Assembly (NCBI RefSeq): GCF_003173735.1
Contig: NZ_CP029551.1
Span: forward strand, 623,001 to 687,000
Direction of reading: 5' to 3'
DNA from: Methylobacterium radiodurans
Lineage (GTDB): Bacteria > Pseudomonadota > Alphaproteobacteria > Rhizobiales > Beijerinckiaceae
DNA length: 64,000 nt
Shown: positions 20,913 through 28,722 of the stretch, piece by piece
Numbering within the stretch: the first letter of the stretch is position 1
How the letters are laid out: every line of letters starts with the position of its first letter
The notes under the pieces: model-generated
What the model saw: only the letters and a program-made list of their open reading frames with translations
Database searches by the model: none
Told to the model about the DNA's origin: nothing
Position numbers and translations under genes: made by a program

Positions 20913-21407
20913 ATGGCGGCACCCAACAGCCTGCGCGACGTGTATCTCGACGAGATGAAGGACCTCTGGTCGGCCAACGATCAGATGACGCGCGCCGTCC
21001 GGCAGCTCGGCGAGCAAGCGAGCGACCCGAAGCTGAAGGCGATGCTGGAGCACTCCGTCGGCGGCATCGAGAAGCACACGGCCACGCTGAAGCAGCTCAT
21101 CGAGGAGAGCGGCGGCGAGACCGCGCCCGAGCACTGCAAGGGCATGGAGGGCCTGGTCGCCGAGGCGCTCAAGCACGGCGTGAAAGAGGCGCCGGCCGAC
21201 GGGCGGCTGCGCGACGTGCAGATCATCGCCCAGTACCAGCGCATGTCCCATTACGGGCTGGCCGGCTTCGGCTCGGCCGCGGCCTACGCCCGCGCGCTCG
21301 GCAAGCCCGAACAGGAGGCGCGGCTGAAGCAGGCGGCCTCCGAGATCTACCGGGGCGACGCCTTCGCGAGCCGGCTCGCCGAGAGCCTGGAACAGGCCGC
21401 GGCCTGA
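20913..21407 (+). CDS. DUF892 (YciE/YciF-like) ferritin-like stress protein
   Basis: A 164-residue all-helical protein of the DUF892 family, starting with the typical LRDVYLDEMKDLWSANDQM. Acidic and His residues at ferritin-like positions are visible (YLDEMKDLW, GGIEKHTATLKQL, QIIAQYQRMSHYG, EIYRGD). Family members are induced by osmotic and other stresses and may bind a di-metal centre; the reaction is unknown. SD CAGGAGG precedes the ATG. Likely co-transcribed with the manganese catalase. Confidence 0.9.
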   Translation: MAAPNSLRDVYLDEMKDLWSANDQMTRAVRQLGEQASDPKLKAMLEHSVGGIEKHTATLKQLIEESGGETAPEHCKGMEGLVAEALKHGVKEAPADGRLRDVQIIAQYQRMSHYGLAGFGSAAAYARALGKPEQEARLKQAASEIYRGDAFASRLAESLEQAAA

Positions 21408-21485
21408 GGCCGAGGGCCGCGGCGTGAGTGGGGATCCGGCGTATCCGCCGCGCGATTTCACAGACCAGGGGGGGGGACATCCGCG

Positions 21486-22097
21486 ATGAAACGGGGCGTG
21501 GGGCTGCGGTTCGGTGATCTGGGCGCCCTGACGGCGCATGTCTGCGTCGATGTCCAGCGCCTGTTCCACGAGGAGACGGACTGGCACACGCCCTGGCTCG
21601 GCCGCATCCTGCCGCAGGTCGAGCGGATCACCGCCGCCCATCCCGAGCGGACGGCATTCACGCGCTTCATTCCGGCGGCGAACGCGGAATCCTGCTCCGG
21701 CACGTGGCGGCGCTACTACGAGCACTGGCCGAAGATGACCCTCGACCGGCTGGAGCCCGGGATGGTCGACCTGCTGCCGAGCCTCGCCGCGCTGGCCTCG
21801 CCCGGCCGGGTCTTCGACAAGGGGACCTATTCGCCCTGGATGCAGCCGGACCTCCAGGCGCACCTGCAGGATCTCGGCACCGACACGCTGGTGATCACCG
21901 GCGGTGAGACGGACATCTGCGTGCTCGCCACCGTGCTCGGCGCGGTCGATCGCGGCTACCGGGTGGTGATCGCCGCCGACGGCGTCTGCAGCTCGGCCGA
22001 CGAAACCCACGACGCGATGGTGACCCTCTACTGCAGCCGCTTCGGCGAGCAGATCGAGATCGCGCCGACGGACGAGATCCTGAGGGCTTGGCCCTGA
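21486..22097 (+). CDS. Isochorismatase-family cysteine hydrolase
   Basis: A 203-residue protein with the family's catalytic triad: Asp22 (VDVQRLF), Lys112 (FDKGTYSPW) and Cys145 (GGETDICVLATV). These enzymes hydrolyse amides or imides such as nicotinamide, carbamoyl or ureido compounds; the substrate is not readable here. The sequence upstream is a G-run (GGGGGGG) before the start. The last codons and the stop lie in the first unit of a 14-bp tandem repeat. Confidence 0.87.
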   Translation: MKRGVGLRFGDLGALTAHVCVDVQRLFHEETDWHTPWLGRILPQVERITAAHPERTAFTRFIPAANAESCSGTWRRYYEHWPKMTLDRLEPGMVDLLPSLAALASPGRVFDKGTYSPWMQPDLQAHLQDLGTDTLVITGGETDICVLATVLGAVDRGYRVVIAADGVCSSADETHDAMVTLYCSRFGEQIEIAPTDEILRAWP

Positions 22098-22142
22098 GCG
22101 TTTGGCCCTGAGCGTTTGGCCCTGAGCGTTTGGCCCGAACGT
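22088..22142. repeat. 14-bp tandem repeat over the cysteine hydrolase stop
   Basis: Three perfect copies of TTGGCCCTGAGCGT (22088-22101, 22102-22115, 22116-22129), a degenerate fourth copy (22130-22142), and a fragment after it. The hydrolase stop TGA is inside the first unit. Confidence 0.9.
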
Positions 22143-22250
22143 TGGCCTTGAGGACCCGCCGCTCGCCCGGACGCGGATGAACGGATCCGCGGGCCTGCGG
22201 TTGGACGGTTGAACCCTTCCCGCAAGAACCTGCCCGAGAGGATCCGCTCC

Positions 22251-23264
22251 ATGTGGAAGTCCCGCAATCCGCTCGACCGTCAGGTCATGGTCATCACCGG
22301 CGCGTCGAGCGGCATCGGCCTCGAGACCGCCCGCCGGGCCGCGCGCAAGGGCGCGAAGGTGGTACTCGCCGCCCGCAACGGCGAGGCGCTGGCGCGGATC
22401 CGCCGGGAGATCGAGGCGGAGGGCGGCGAGGCCCTCGACGTGGTGGCCGATGTCGGCGACCGCGCCCAGGTCCAGCGCATCGCCGATCAGGCAGTCGGGC
22501 GCTTCGGGCGCATCGACACCTGGGTGAACGATGCCGGCCTGTCGATCTTCGGGCGACTGGAGGAGGTGAGCGAGGCCGACAACCAGCGCCTGTTTCAGAC
22601 GAACTTCTGGGGCGTGGTGAACGGCTCGCTCGTGGCCGCCCCCTATCTGAAGCGCAGCGGCGGCGTCCTGATCAACCTCGGCAGCGTCGCCTCGGACATC
22701 GCCTTCCCGCTTCAGGGCATGTACTGCGCCAGCAAGCACGCGATCAAAGGCTTCACCGACGCCTTCCGGATCGAGCTGGAGGAGGAGGGCGCGGGCGTCG
22801 CCGTGACGCTGATCAAGCCCGCAGCGATCGACACGCCGTTCGCGCGGAACGCCAAGAACTACACGCCGCACGCACCCAAGCTGCCGCCGCCGGTCTACCG
22901 CACCGAGGAGGTGGCGCACGCGATCCTGCACGCCGCCGTGCATCCGCGCCGCGACATCTACGTGGGCGGGGGCGGCCGCCTGATGAGCCTCGCCAAGGAA
23001 CTGGCGCCGCGCGCCTTCGATCTCGCGGGCCGCACGATGTCGGCCCAGCAGCAGACCGACCAGCCCGCCCGCGACCGGGCCGGCGCCCTCTACGAGCCGA
23101 GCCGCTCGGGCGGCGAGGTCGCCGGCGGGCATCCGGGCCACGTGATGCGCACGAGCCTCTACACTCGCGCCAGCCTCCACCCGCTGACCACGGCGGCCGT
23201 CGTGGCCGGGATTGGGCTGGCGGCGGCGGGCCTCATCGGCGCCCGGCAGGACGGCTCCCGATGA
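22251..23264 (+). CDS. Short-chain dehydrogenase with C-terminal membrane helix
   Basis: A 337-residue SDR starting MWKSRNPLDRQ; an SD-like GAGAGGA precedes the ATG at 22251. Motifs: TGASSGIG, a changed NNAG (NDAGLS), active-site Ser in LGSVASD and YCASKHA. The C-terminal ~90 residues include a Gln/Arg-rich linker and one hydrophobic helix (AAVVAGIGLAAAGLIG), as in the paralogue at 17044-18036. The next small gene overlaps its stop by ATGA. Confidence 0.87.
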   Translation: MWKSRNPLDRQVMVITGASSGIGLETARRAARKGAKVVLAARNGEALARIRREIEAEGGEALDVVADVGDRAQVQRIADQAVGRFGRIDTWVNDAGLSIFGRLEEVSEADNQRLFQTNFWGVVNGSLVAAPYLKRSGGVLINLGSVASDIAFPLQGMYCASKHAIKGFTDAFRIELEEEGAGVAVTLIKPAAIDTPFARNAKNYTPHAPKLPPPVYRTEEVAHAILHAAVHPRRDIYVGGGGRLMSLAKELAPRAFDLAGRTMSAQQQTDQPARDRAGALYEPSRSGGEVAGGHPGHVMRTSLYTRASLHPLTTAAVVAGIGLAAAGLIGARQDGSR

Positions 23265-23509
23265 CCCGCGAGGAGACGCTGCGCGTCTTCGAGGGGCTGC
23301 TCGCCGCCGAGCGGCCGGTCAATGCAGGGGAGGCCGACGCCGTGATCTGGGCCTATCTCGACGCGGTCGAGGGGCTGACCGGGCAGCGCACGGCCCTGGC
23401 CGAGCTGGAGCGCGGCGTGGCCGGGCTCGATGCGGGATCGGCCTTCATGCCGATCCTGCTCGACACCCTGGAGCGGCACCGGGCGCGGCTCGGCGAGCCG
23501 CAGGGCTAG
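23261..23509 (+). CDS. Small conserved-looking hypothetical protein
   Basis: 82 residues, mostly helical and acidic (EETLRVFEGLLAAERPVNAGEADAVIWAYLDAVEGLTGQ). Its ATG overlaps the SDR stop, so it is translationally coupled and probably functionally linked to that SDR. I do not recognise a family. Its TAG stop is contributed by the left end of a dispersed repeat. Confidence 0.65.
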   Translation: MTREETLRVFEGLLAAERPVNAGEADAVIWAYLDAVEGLTGQRTALAELERGVAGLDAGSAFMPILLDTLERHRARLGEPQG

Positions 23510-23611
23510 AGCGCTCTCCGTTGAAGGGGACGCCGGCTTGGCGCAAGAGAGCGCGTCAACACAAGAGCTTAGAGCCGTTTCCGATTGCAACGCGATCGGA
23601 AACGGCTCTAG
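23506..23611. repeat. ~105-bp composite dispersed repeat, copy 1
   Basis: Begins CTAGAGCGCTCTCCG and ends in a long palindrome (AGAGCCGTTTCCGAT...ATCGGAAACGGCTCT). A copy at 28456-28561 in the opposite orientation matches over the whole length with roughly a dozen differences. Both ends read CTAG, giving TAG stops to the two genes that converge on it (ends at 23509 and 23608). Confidence 0.9.
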
Positions 23612-23826
23612 GGCCGTCCGGTCTGCTTCAGGCGCACCATCACGGCGTCGGGCGAGGCGTAGGCCTCCTGGCGCGCGGCGCTCCAGTAGCGCAGGGAGTC
23701 GAGCGGGATCGCCTCGCCGGTCACCGCGCAACGCACGAAGCTGCCGGGCTTGACCACCCGCATGGTGCCGTCGCCATACTCGACCACGGCCTCCCCGCTC
23801 GCACCCCGCTCGAAGCGTCCCAGCAT
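23608..23826 (-). CDS. DUF2093-family small protein
   Basis: 72 residues from the ATG at 23826 (MLGRFERGASGEAVVEYGDGTMRVVKPGSFVRCAVTG), matching the short DUF2093 family in start, length and the VxCAVTGxxIPLDxLRYW pattern. Function is unknown; these are tiny cytosolic proteins of Alphaproteobacteria. The stop codon comes from the neighbouring repeat. It lies 57 bases downstream of ribF on the same strand. Confidence 0.85.
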   Translation of the reverse strand: MLGRFERGASGEAVVEYGDGTMRVVKPGSFVRCAVTGEAIPLDSLRYWSAARQEAYASPDAVMVRLKQTGRP

Positions 23827-23883
23827 CGCAGATGTCCCTGAATCCTCGGGCCCACTCATAGCACGGGCGGCGGCCGGCAGAAA

Positions 23884-24864
23884 TCAACCGAGCATCGAGG
23901 GCGTGGTGTCGGCAGCCAGCAGGCGGCGCGCCTCGGCCGCGTCGCGGTCCATCTGGACGACCAGCGCCTCGGCGCTGTCGAAGCGCTCCTCGCCGCGGAT
24001 CCAGGCCACGAACTCGACCGCGATCACCTGCCCGTAGAGGTCGCCCGCGAAGTCGAACAGGTTCACCTCGAGGAGCGGCGCGCCGTCGTCGAAGGTCGGG
24101 CGGCGGCCGTAGCTCGCCACGCCGTCGCGGAAGGCCCCGTCCGGGAGCCGGACGCGCACCGCGTAGATGCCGTGGGCGAGCCCGCAATCGGGCAGGGCCA
24201 CGTTGGCGGTCGGGTAGCCCAGCACCCGCCCGCGCTTCTCCCCGTGCCGGACGGGGCCCAGGACGAACCAGCGGTAGCCGAGCAGGGCGTTCGCCCGCGC
24301 GAGGTCGCCCACCGCCAGCGCCCGGCGGATCCCCGAGGAGGAGATCGGCTCGGCCTCGCTGCCGAGCGCCACCGGCGGCACGATGCGGCAGGCGAGCCCC
24401 ACCTCGCGGCAGAGCTCGGCGAGGATCGCGGGCGTGCCCTCGCGCCCGCGGCCGAAATGGAAGTCGTGCCCGATCACAACGCCCGAGAGGCCGAGGTCGC
24501 GCTTGAGCAGGTCGTGCACGAAGGCGCGCGCGCCGGTGCCGGCGAGCGCGGCGTCGAAGCGGCGGATCACCAGCCCGTCGAGGCCGAGGCGCCGGAACAC
24601 GATCTCCTTCGCCTCCGGCCCGGTGAGGCGGAACATCGGCAGGTCGGGGGCGAAGAAGGCGCGCGGATGCGGCTCGAAGGTCAGAACGATCGCGGGGGCC
24701 CCGCCCGCCGCCTCGCGCACCGCCTCGGCGAGCACCCGGTGGCCGCGATGCACGCCGTCGAAATTGCCGAGTGCCGCGACCGCGCCGGCGAGGTTCGGCG
24801 GCAGGGGCTCGTCCGGCCGGCAGATCGTGAAGGGTCGCGCGGCCGTCTCGTCGCCTGAGGCCAT
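23884..24864 (-). CDS. ribF: Bifunctional riboflavin kinase / FAD synthetase
   Basis: A 326-residue enzyme that makes FMN and FAD from riboflavin. N-terminal adenylyltransferase domain: GNFDGVHRGH, LTFEPHPRAFF, GHDFHFGRGREG and the ISSSGIR motif. C-terminal flavokinase domain: GRVLGYPTANV and LEVNLFDF. The start at 24864 is chosen since homologues begin shortly before the nucleotidyltransferase motif and upstream codons are unlike the family. Divergent from cheY. Confidence 0.95.
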   Translation of the reverse strand: MASGDETAARPFTICRPDEPLPPNLAGAVAALGNFDGVHRGHRVLAEAVREAAGGAPAIVLTFEPHPRAFFAPDLPMFRLTGPEAKEIVFRRLGLDGLVIRRFDAALAGTGARAFVHDLLKRDLGLSGVVIGHDFHFGRGREGTPAILAELCREVGLACRIVPPVALGSEAEPISSSGIRRALAVGDLARANALLGYRWFVLGPVRHGEKRGRVLGYPTANVALPDCGLAHGIYAVRVRLPDGAFRDGVASYGRRPTFDDGAPLLEVNLFDFAGDLYGQVIAVEFVAWIRGEERFDSAEALVVQMDRDAAEARRLLAADTTPSMLG

Positions 24865-25125
24865 CGGTACTTGCGGTCTCGCTCGGGGTGACGACCGGGA
24901 TCGGGAGGCCCCGGAAAACGCGGCGGACCCTGTCGAAAACCACACCGGCGGTCAAGCGGAGCGGTCAAGAGCCAAGCTCGCGCGCGGGTTAACCGGTTCG
25001 CAATCCGGTCAAGCCTATTTTGGCGATCACGAGGCGCCGTCCGGGCTCTGGCGCCTCCCGTAAATCGTACCGCGGGAGCCTCGCAAAGCTGCTCCCCTGA
25101 AGGAAACACACGGAGTCACGCGCTC

Positions 25126-25509
25126 ATGGCCCTCGACCTCAGCATGCCGATCCTGGTCGTCGACGACTACCAGACCATGGTCCGCATCATCCGCAACCTG
25201 TTGAAGCAGCTCGGCTTCGAGGAGGTCGACGACGCCTCCGACGGCACCGCCGCGCTCGCCAAGCTGAAGGGCCGCAAGTACGGCCTCGTCATCTCCGACT
25301 GGAACATGGAGCCGATGACGGGCTACGAGCTGCTGCGCCACGTGCGCGCCGACGAGGGCCTGCGCACCACGCCGTTCATCATGGTCACCGCCGAGTCGAA
25401 GACCGAGAACGTGATCGCGGCCAAGAAGGCCGGCGTGAACAACTACATCGTCAAGCCCTTCAACGCCGCCACGCTGAAGTCGAAGATCGAGGCGGTCTGC
25501 GGCGCCTGA
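25126..25509 (+). CDS. cheY: Chemotaxis response regulator CheY
   Basis: 127 residues, the usual CheY length. Acidic pair Asp13-Asp14 (VVDDYQTM), phosphoacceptor Asp58 (VISDWNMEPM), Thr88 (MVTAES) and Lys110 (IVKPFN). It is followed 120 bases later by the CheZ phosphatase gene, so it should be a motor-binding CheY whose phosphate is removed by that CheZ. No other chemotaxis or flagellar genes are in the window. Confidence 0.93.
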   Translation: MALDLSMPILVVDDYQTMVRIIRNLLKQLGFEEVDDASDGTAALAKLKGRKYGLVISDWNMEPMTGYELLRHVRADEGLRTTPFIMVTAESKTENVIAAKKAGVNNYIVKPFNAATLKSKIEAVCGA

Positions 25510-25628
25510 GCGCCGCGCGTCCGTCGCACGGGGCACGCGATCCGAATTCCGTCCGGGGGGACCGGCCGGATCGCGGCCCCGACCCGAGCCTCTCGGGTTC
25601 CAGGATGTTTCGCGTTCGAGGAAACGCC

Positions 25629-26165
25629 ATGGGTTATTCCGGAACTTTGGCCGCCGATGCGGCCAGCAGCCTGTCCCCGCAGAAGATGGTCGCCGAGCTG
25701 ATCCAGATCGCCGACTACATCAGTCACGTGCGCGGCGAGATCGCGGCCCTGCGGGCCAACGAGATCACCCGCGACCGCATCCCGATGGCGCACGAGGAGC
25801 TCGGAAACGTGCTCGCCGCCACGGCCGGGGCCACCAACACCATCATGGAATCGGCCGAGGCGATGCTGGCGCTGCCCGACGACGCGGATTACCGCGCCAA
25901 CGTCGAGGCGCAGATCTACACGATCTTCGAGGCCTGCGCCTTCCAGGACATCACCGGCCAGCGCATCTCCAAGGTGGTCGAAGCCCTCCGCCACCTCGAA
26001 TTGCGCCTCGCCCGCTTCGCCACGGCGGTGCGCGCCCGCGACGAGGCCGGGCTCGACGCGGCCGAGGCGGCGCGCAAGGAGCGGGCCGAGCGCCTGATCC
26101 TCAACGGCCCGCAATCGAAGGGCCCGGCCACCGCTCAGGACGACATCGACGCCCTCTTCGCCTGA
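25629..26165 (+). CDS. cheZ: CheZ-like protein phosphatase
   Basis: A 178-residue all-helical protein with the CheZ active-site sequence CAFQDITGQRI: Asp107 and Gln111 have the spacing of the catalytic Asp/Gln pair of enteric CheZ. The C-terminus ends with an acidic tail (QDDIDALFA) like the CheY-binding helix of CheZ. The start at 25629 (MGYSG) is preferred over the upstream ATG at 25605. It dephosphorylates CheY-P, here probably the adjacent CheY. Confidence 0.9.
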   Translation: MGYSGTLAADAASSLSPQKMVAELIQIADYISHVRGEIAALRANEITRDRIPMAHEELGNVLAATAGATNTIMESAEAMLALPDDADYRANVEAQIYTIFEACAFQDITGQRISKVVEALRHLELRLARFATAVRARDEAGLDAAEAARKERAERLILNGPQSKGPATAQDDIDALFA

Positions 26166-26251
26166 GGCTCGGACGAGCGTTGCCCGCACCTTGCGCGGGC
26201 ACGGGCGCGGCGTGCTAGACGGGCGGCCCCACCGCCCGCGAGACACGGACG

Positions 26252-27046
26252 ATGCCCGCACGCGCCTGGTCCGAACTGACCGCGGAGGAGATCCGCGCCC
26301 GCGAGGGGGCCGGCGCCATGGGCCGCGCGGTCGCCGTCCTGCCGGTCGCGGCCGTGGAGCAGCACGGGCCGCACCTGCCGCTCGCCACAGACGTGGTGAT
26401 CGCCGAGGGCTACCTCGCGCGCGCCGCCGCCCTCGTGCCCGACGATCTCGACGTGCTGACCCTGCCGGTGCAGTCCGTCGGCAAGTCGGACGAGCACGAC
26501 GCCTTTCCGGGCACCCTGACGCTCACCGCCGAGACGGCGCTCAGGGCCTGGACCGAGATCGGCGCGGGCGTGCACCGCGCCGGCTGCCGCCGGCTCGTCA
26601 TCGTCACGTCCCACGGCGGCAACAGCGCGCTCATCGACCTCGTGGCGGCGGAGCTGCGCGGACGTCTCGGCATGATCGCGGTGACGACCGCCTGGGCCCG
26701 CTTCGGCTACCCGCCGGGCCTGTTCCCGGCCGACGAGGTCGCCTACGGCATCCACGCGGGCGGGATCGAGACCGCCCTGATGCTGGCGCTGCGGCCCGAC
26801 CTCGTGCGGGCCGACCGGATCGCCGACTTCCCCTCCCGGGCGTTCCGGATGCGCGGGGACTTCGCGCATCTGAGCGCCGGCCGGCCCGCCGCCTTCGCCT
26901 GGAAGGCGCAGGACCTGCACCCGTCCGGCGCGATCGGCGACGCGCGGCTGGGGCATGCGGAGGCGGGCCGGGCCGCTCTCGACCACGGGGCCCGGGCCTT
27001 CGTGGCCCTGCTCGCCGACGTCGCCCGCTTCGAACTCGATGGCTGA
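26252..27046 (+). CDS. Creatininase-family amidohydrolase
   Basis: 264 residues. Metal-binding motifs of the creatininase fold are visible: VEQHGPHLPLATD, KSDEHDAFPGTLTL, TSHGGN and the Glu of HAGGIETALML. The family cleaves cyclic or linear amides (creatinine, formamides, and MftE in mycofactocin maturation). There is no mycofactocin gene nearby, so the substrate is unknown. Confidence 0.87.
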   Translation: MPARAWSELTAEEIRAREGAGAMGRAVAVLPVAAVEQHGPHLPLATDVVIAEGYLARAAALVPDDLDVLTLPVQSVGKSDEHDAFPGTLTLTAETALRAWTEIGAGVHRAGCRRLVIVTSHGGNSALIDLVAAELRGRLGMIAVTTAWARFGYPPGLFPADEVAYGIHAGGIETALMLALRPDLVRADRIADFPSRAFRMRGDFAHLSAGRPAAFAWKAQDLHPSGAIGDARLGHAEAGRAALDHGARAFVALLADVARFELDG

Positions 27047-27229
27047 GCGCCGCGCGGCGTAACCGAGCCCGGTCCGCGCGCGAATGCACAGGGCCGGCCG
27101 CCGCCCGCCGGCGGCCTCGTCACGCCGGCCGAACCCATGCTGCTCGCCCTGGACGCCCGCTCCGACCCGCTCTTTTCGCTGCGCCCGCGGGCGTTAGAAT
27201 CCGCCCCGCAGGCACGCGGCGGGGCGGCG

Positions 27230-27802
27230 ATGGCGCTGGAGGAAAGGTTGGCCGCCGCGATGCGGGCGGCGCAAGGGGGCGACGCGGACGCCTACCGCGC
27301 CCTGCTCCGGGACTGCCTGCCGGTGATCCGGACCGCCGTGCGCGTGCAGGGACTGCGCGGCGAGGCCATCGAGGACGCCGTCCAGGAGACGCTCGTTACT
27401 CTGCACCGGGCGCGGGCGAGCTACGACCCGGCGCGGGCCTTCCTGCCCTGGCTGCGCGCGATCGCGCAGCGCCGGGCGGTCGACGCGCTCCGCCGCGCCG
27501 GTCGCCGGCCGCGCGAGGTGCACGATCCGGTGGCCTACGAGAGCGAGCCGGACGCGCGGCCTGAGCCCGGGGACGGCCTGGAGGCGCGGGAGCGCGCCGC
27601 CGATCTCGCCCGCGCCGTGGCGGCCCTGCCCGCGGGGCAGCGCCAGGCGGTCGAGGAACTGGCACTGCGCGAGCGCTCGCTCGACGAGGCGGCCGCGCTG
27701 ACCGGGCGCAGCAAGGGCGCGCTCAAGGTGAACCTGCACCGGGCGATCAAGGCGCTGCGCGCGAGCCTCGCGGGTCCCGGAGCGGGACCTTCGGGAGAGT
27801 AG
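27230..27802 (+). CDS. ECF-family RNA polymerase sigma factor
   Basis: 190 residues with sigma region 2 (EDAVQETLVTLHRARASYDPARAFLPWLRAIAQRRAVDALRR) and region 4 (LPAGQRQAVEELALRERSLDEAAALTGRSKGALKVNLHRAIKALR). ATG 27230 is used since region 2 begins soon after. Three bases separate it from a DUF1109/NrsF-type gene, the known partner anti-sigma in SigF-like systems, which respond to oxidative or metal stress. Confidence 0.9.
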   Translation: MALEERLAAAMRAAQGGDADAYRALLRDCLPVIRTAVRVQGLRGEAIEDAVQETLVTLHRARASYDPARAFLPWLRAIAQRRAVDALRRAGRRPREVHDPVAYESEPDARPEPGDGLEARERAADLARAVAALPAGQRQAVEELALRERSLDEAAALTGRSKGALKVNLHRAIKALRASLAGPGAGPSGE

Positions 27803-27805
27803 CGG

Positions 27806-28459
27806 ATGCCCGAGACCCAGCGCCTCTCGCACGACCGTCTGGTCGAGGATCTCGCCGCCCGGCTCGCACCGGTCCGCCCCCTGCCCTCCCCGGGCCTGCG
27901 CGCGCTGGCCTGGGCCGGCGCCGTCCTCGCGCTCGGCCTCGCGCTCCTCGCCGTGCTCGATCTGGAGGGCCTGCGCGGGCCGCGACCGGCCGAGGCGTCG
28001 CTCGTCCTGCTCGGCGCCGTGCTGACAGCGCTCACCGCAGCCTTCGCCGCCTTCGCCACCAGCGTGCCGGGACGCACGGCGGCCTGGGCCCTGCTGCCGC
28101 TCGCGCCCGCCGCCCTCTGGATCGGCGCGAGCGGGCCGGGCTGCCTGCGGGCCCTCACCGGCCCCGGGATCGAGGCCCCGCACGCGCTGCCCGGCTGCCT
28201 CACCTTCCTGCTCGGCGTGTCGCTGCCGCTCTCGCTGCTGCTGGTGCTGATGCTGCGCCGGGCCTGCCCCTTGCGCCCGAACCTCACCGCGGCGCTCGGC
28301 GGGCTGGCGGTCGCGGCCGCCGCCGCCGCCCTGCTGATGCCGTTCCATCCGCAGGAGACGACCGCGACCGACCTCGCGGTCCACGGAGCGACGGTGCTCG
28401 GCGTGATCGGCCTCAACGGACTCGCGGGTGGGCGCCTGCTCGACCGGAGACGCCGCTAG
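27806..28459 (+). CDS. NrsF-type (DUF1109) membrane anti-sigma factor
   Basis: 217 residues with a ~40-residue cytosolic N-terminus and about six transmembrane helices, the DUF1109/NrsF layout. Two cysteines in a loop (GPGCLRALTG and LPGCLTFLL) and a third in RRACPL are at positions of interest, since Cys in NrsF proteins is linked to signal sensing. It should bind and silence the sigma factor encoded just upstream. Its stop TAG lies at the end of a dispersed repeat. Confidence 0.87.
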   Translation: MPETQRLSHDRLVEDLAARLAPVRPLPSPGLRALAWAGAVLALGLALLAVLDLEGLRGPRPAEASLVLLGAVLTALTAAFAAFATSVPGRTAAWALLPLAPAALWIGASGPGCLRALTGPGIEAPHALPGCLTFLLGVSLPLSLLLVLMLRRACPLRPNLTAALGGLAVAAAAAALLMPFHPQETTATDLAVHGATVLGVIGLNGLAGGRLLDRRRR

Positions 28460-28561
28460 AGCCGTTCCCGATCGCGTTGCGATCAGGAACGGCTCTAAGC
28501 GCTTGTTTTGACGCGCTCTCTTGCGCCGAACCGGCGTCCACTTCGGCGGAGAGCGCTCTAG
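28456..28561. repeat. ~105-bp composite dispersed repeat, copy 2 (inverted)
   Basis: Reverse-complement relative of 23506-23611. It starts with the AGAGCCGTTCCCGATCGC palindrome arm and ends GAGAGCGCTCTAG. The stop codon of the DUF1109 gene is the TAG at its left end. Confidence 0.9.
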
Positions 28562-28722
28562 CGCGGGTGCCGGTTCGGTACCGCAAAGCGCCTGGGAACG
28601 AAGACTGGGAGCGGTGCCGCGCGCGTGCAGAGACCGGCACGCGCCGGAACTGCACTGCAAGGCAAATATCTTACAAAGAATTTACACAGCGAGGGTACAT
28701 GCATTCATGAGGGGATACCGAC

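Noticed and set aside
26252..27046. Mycofactocin protein MftE
   Set aside because: Same fold family, but no mftA/B/C/D genes are near, so only the creatininase family is called.
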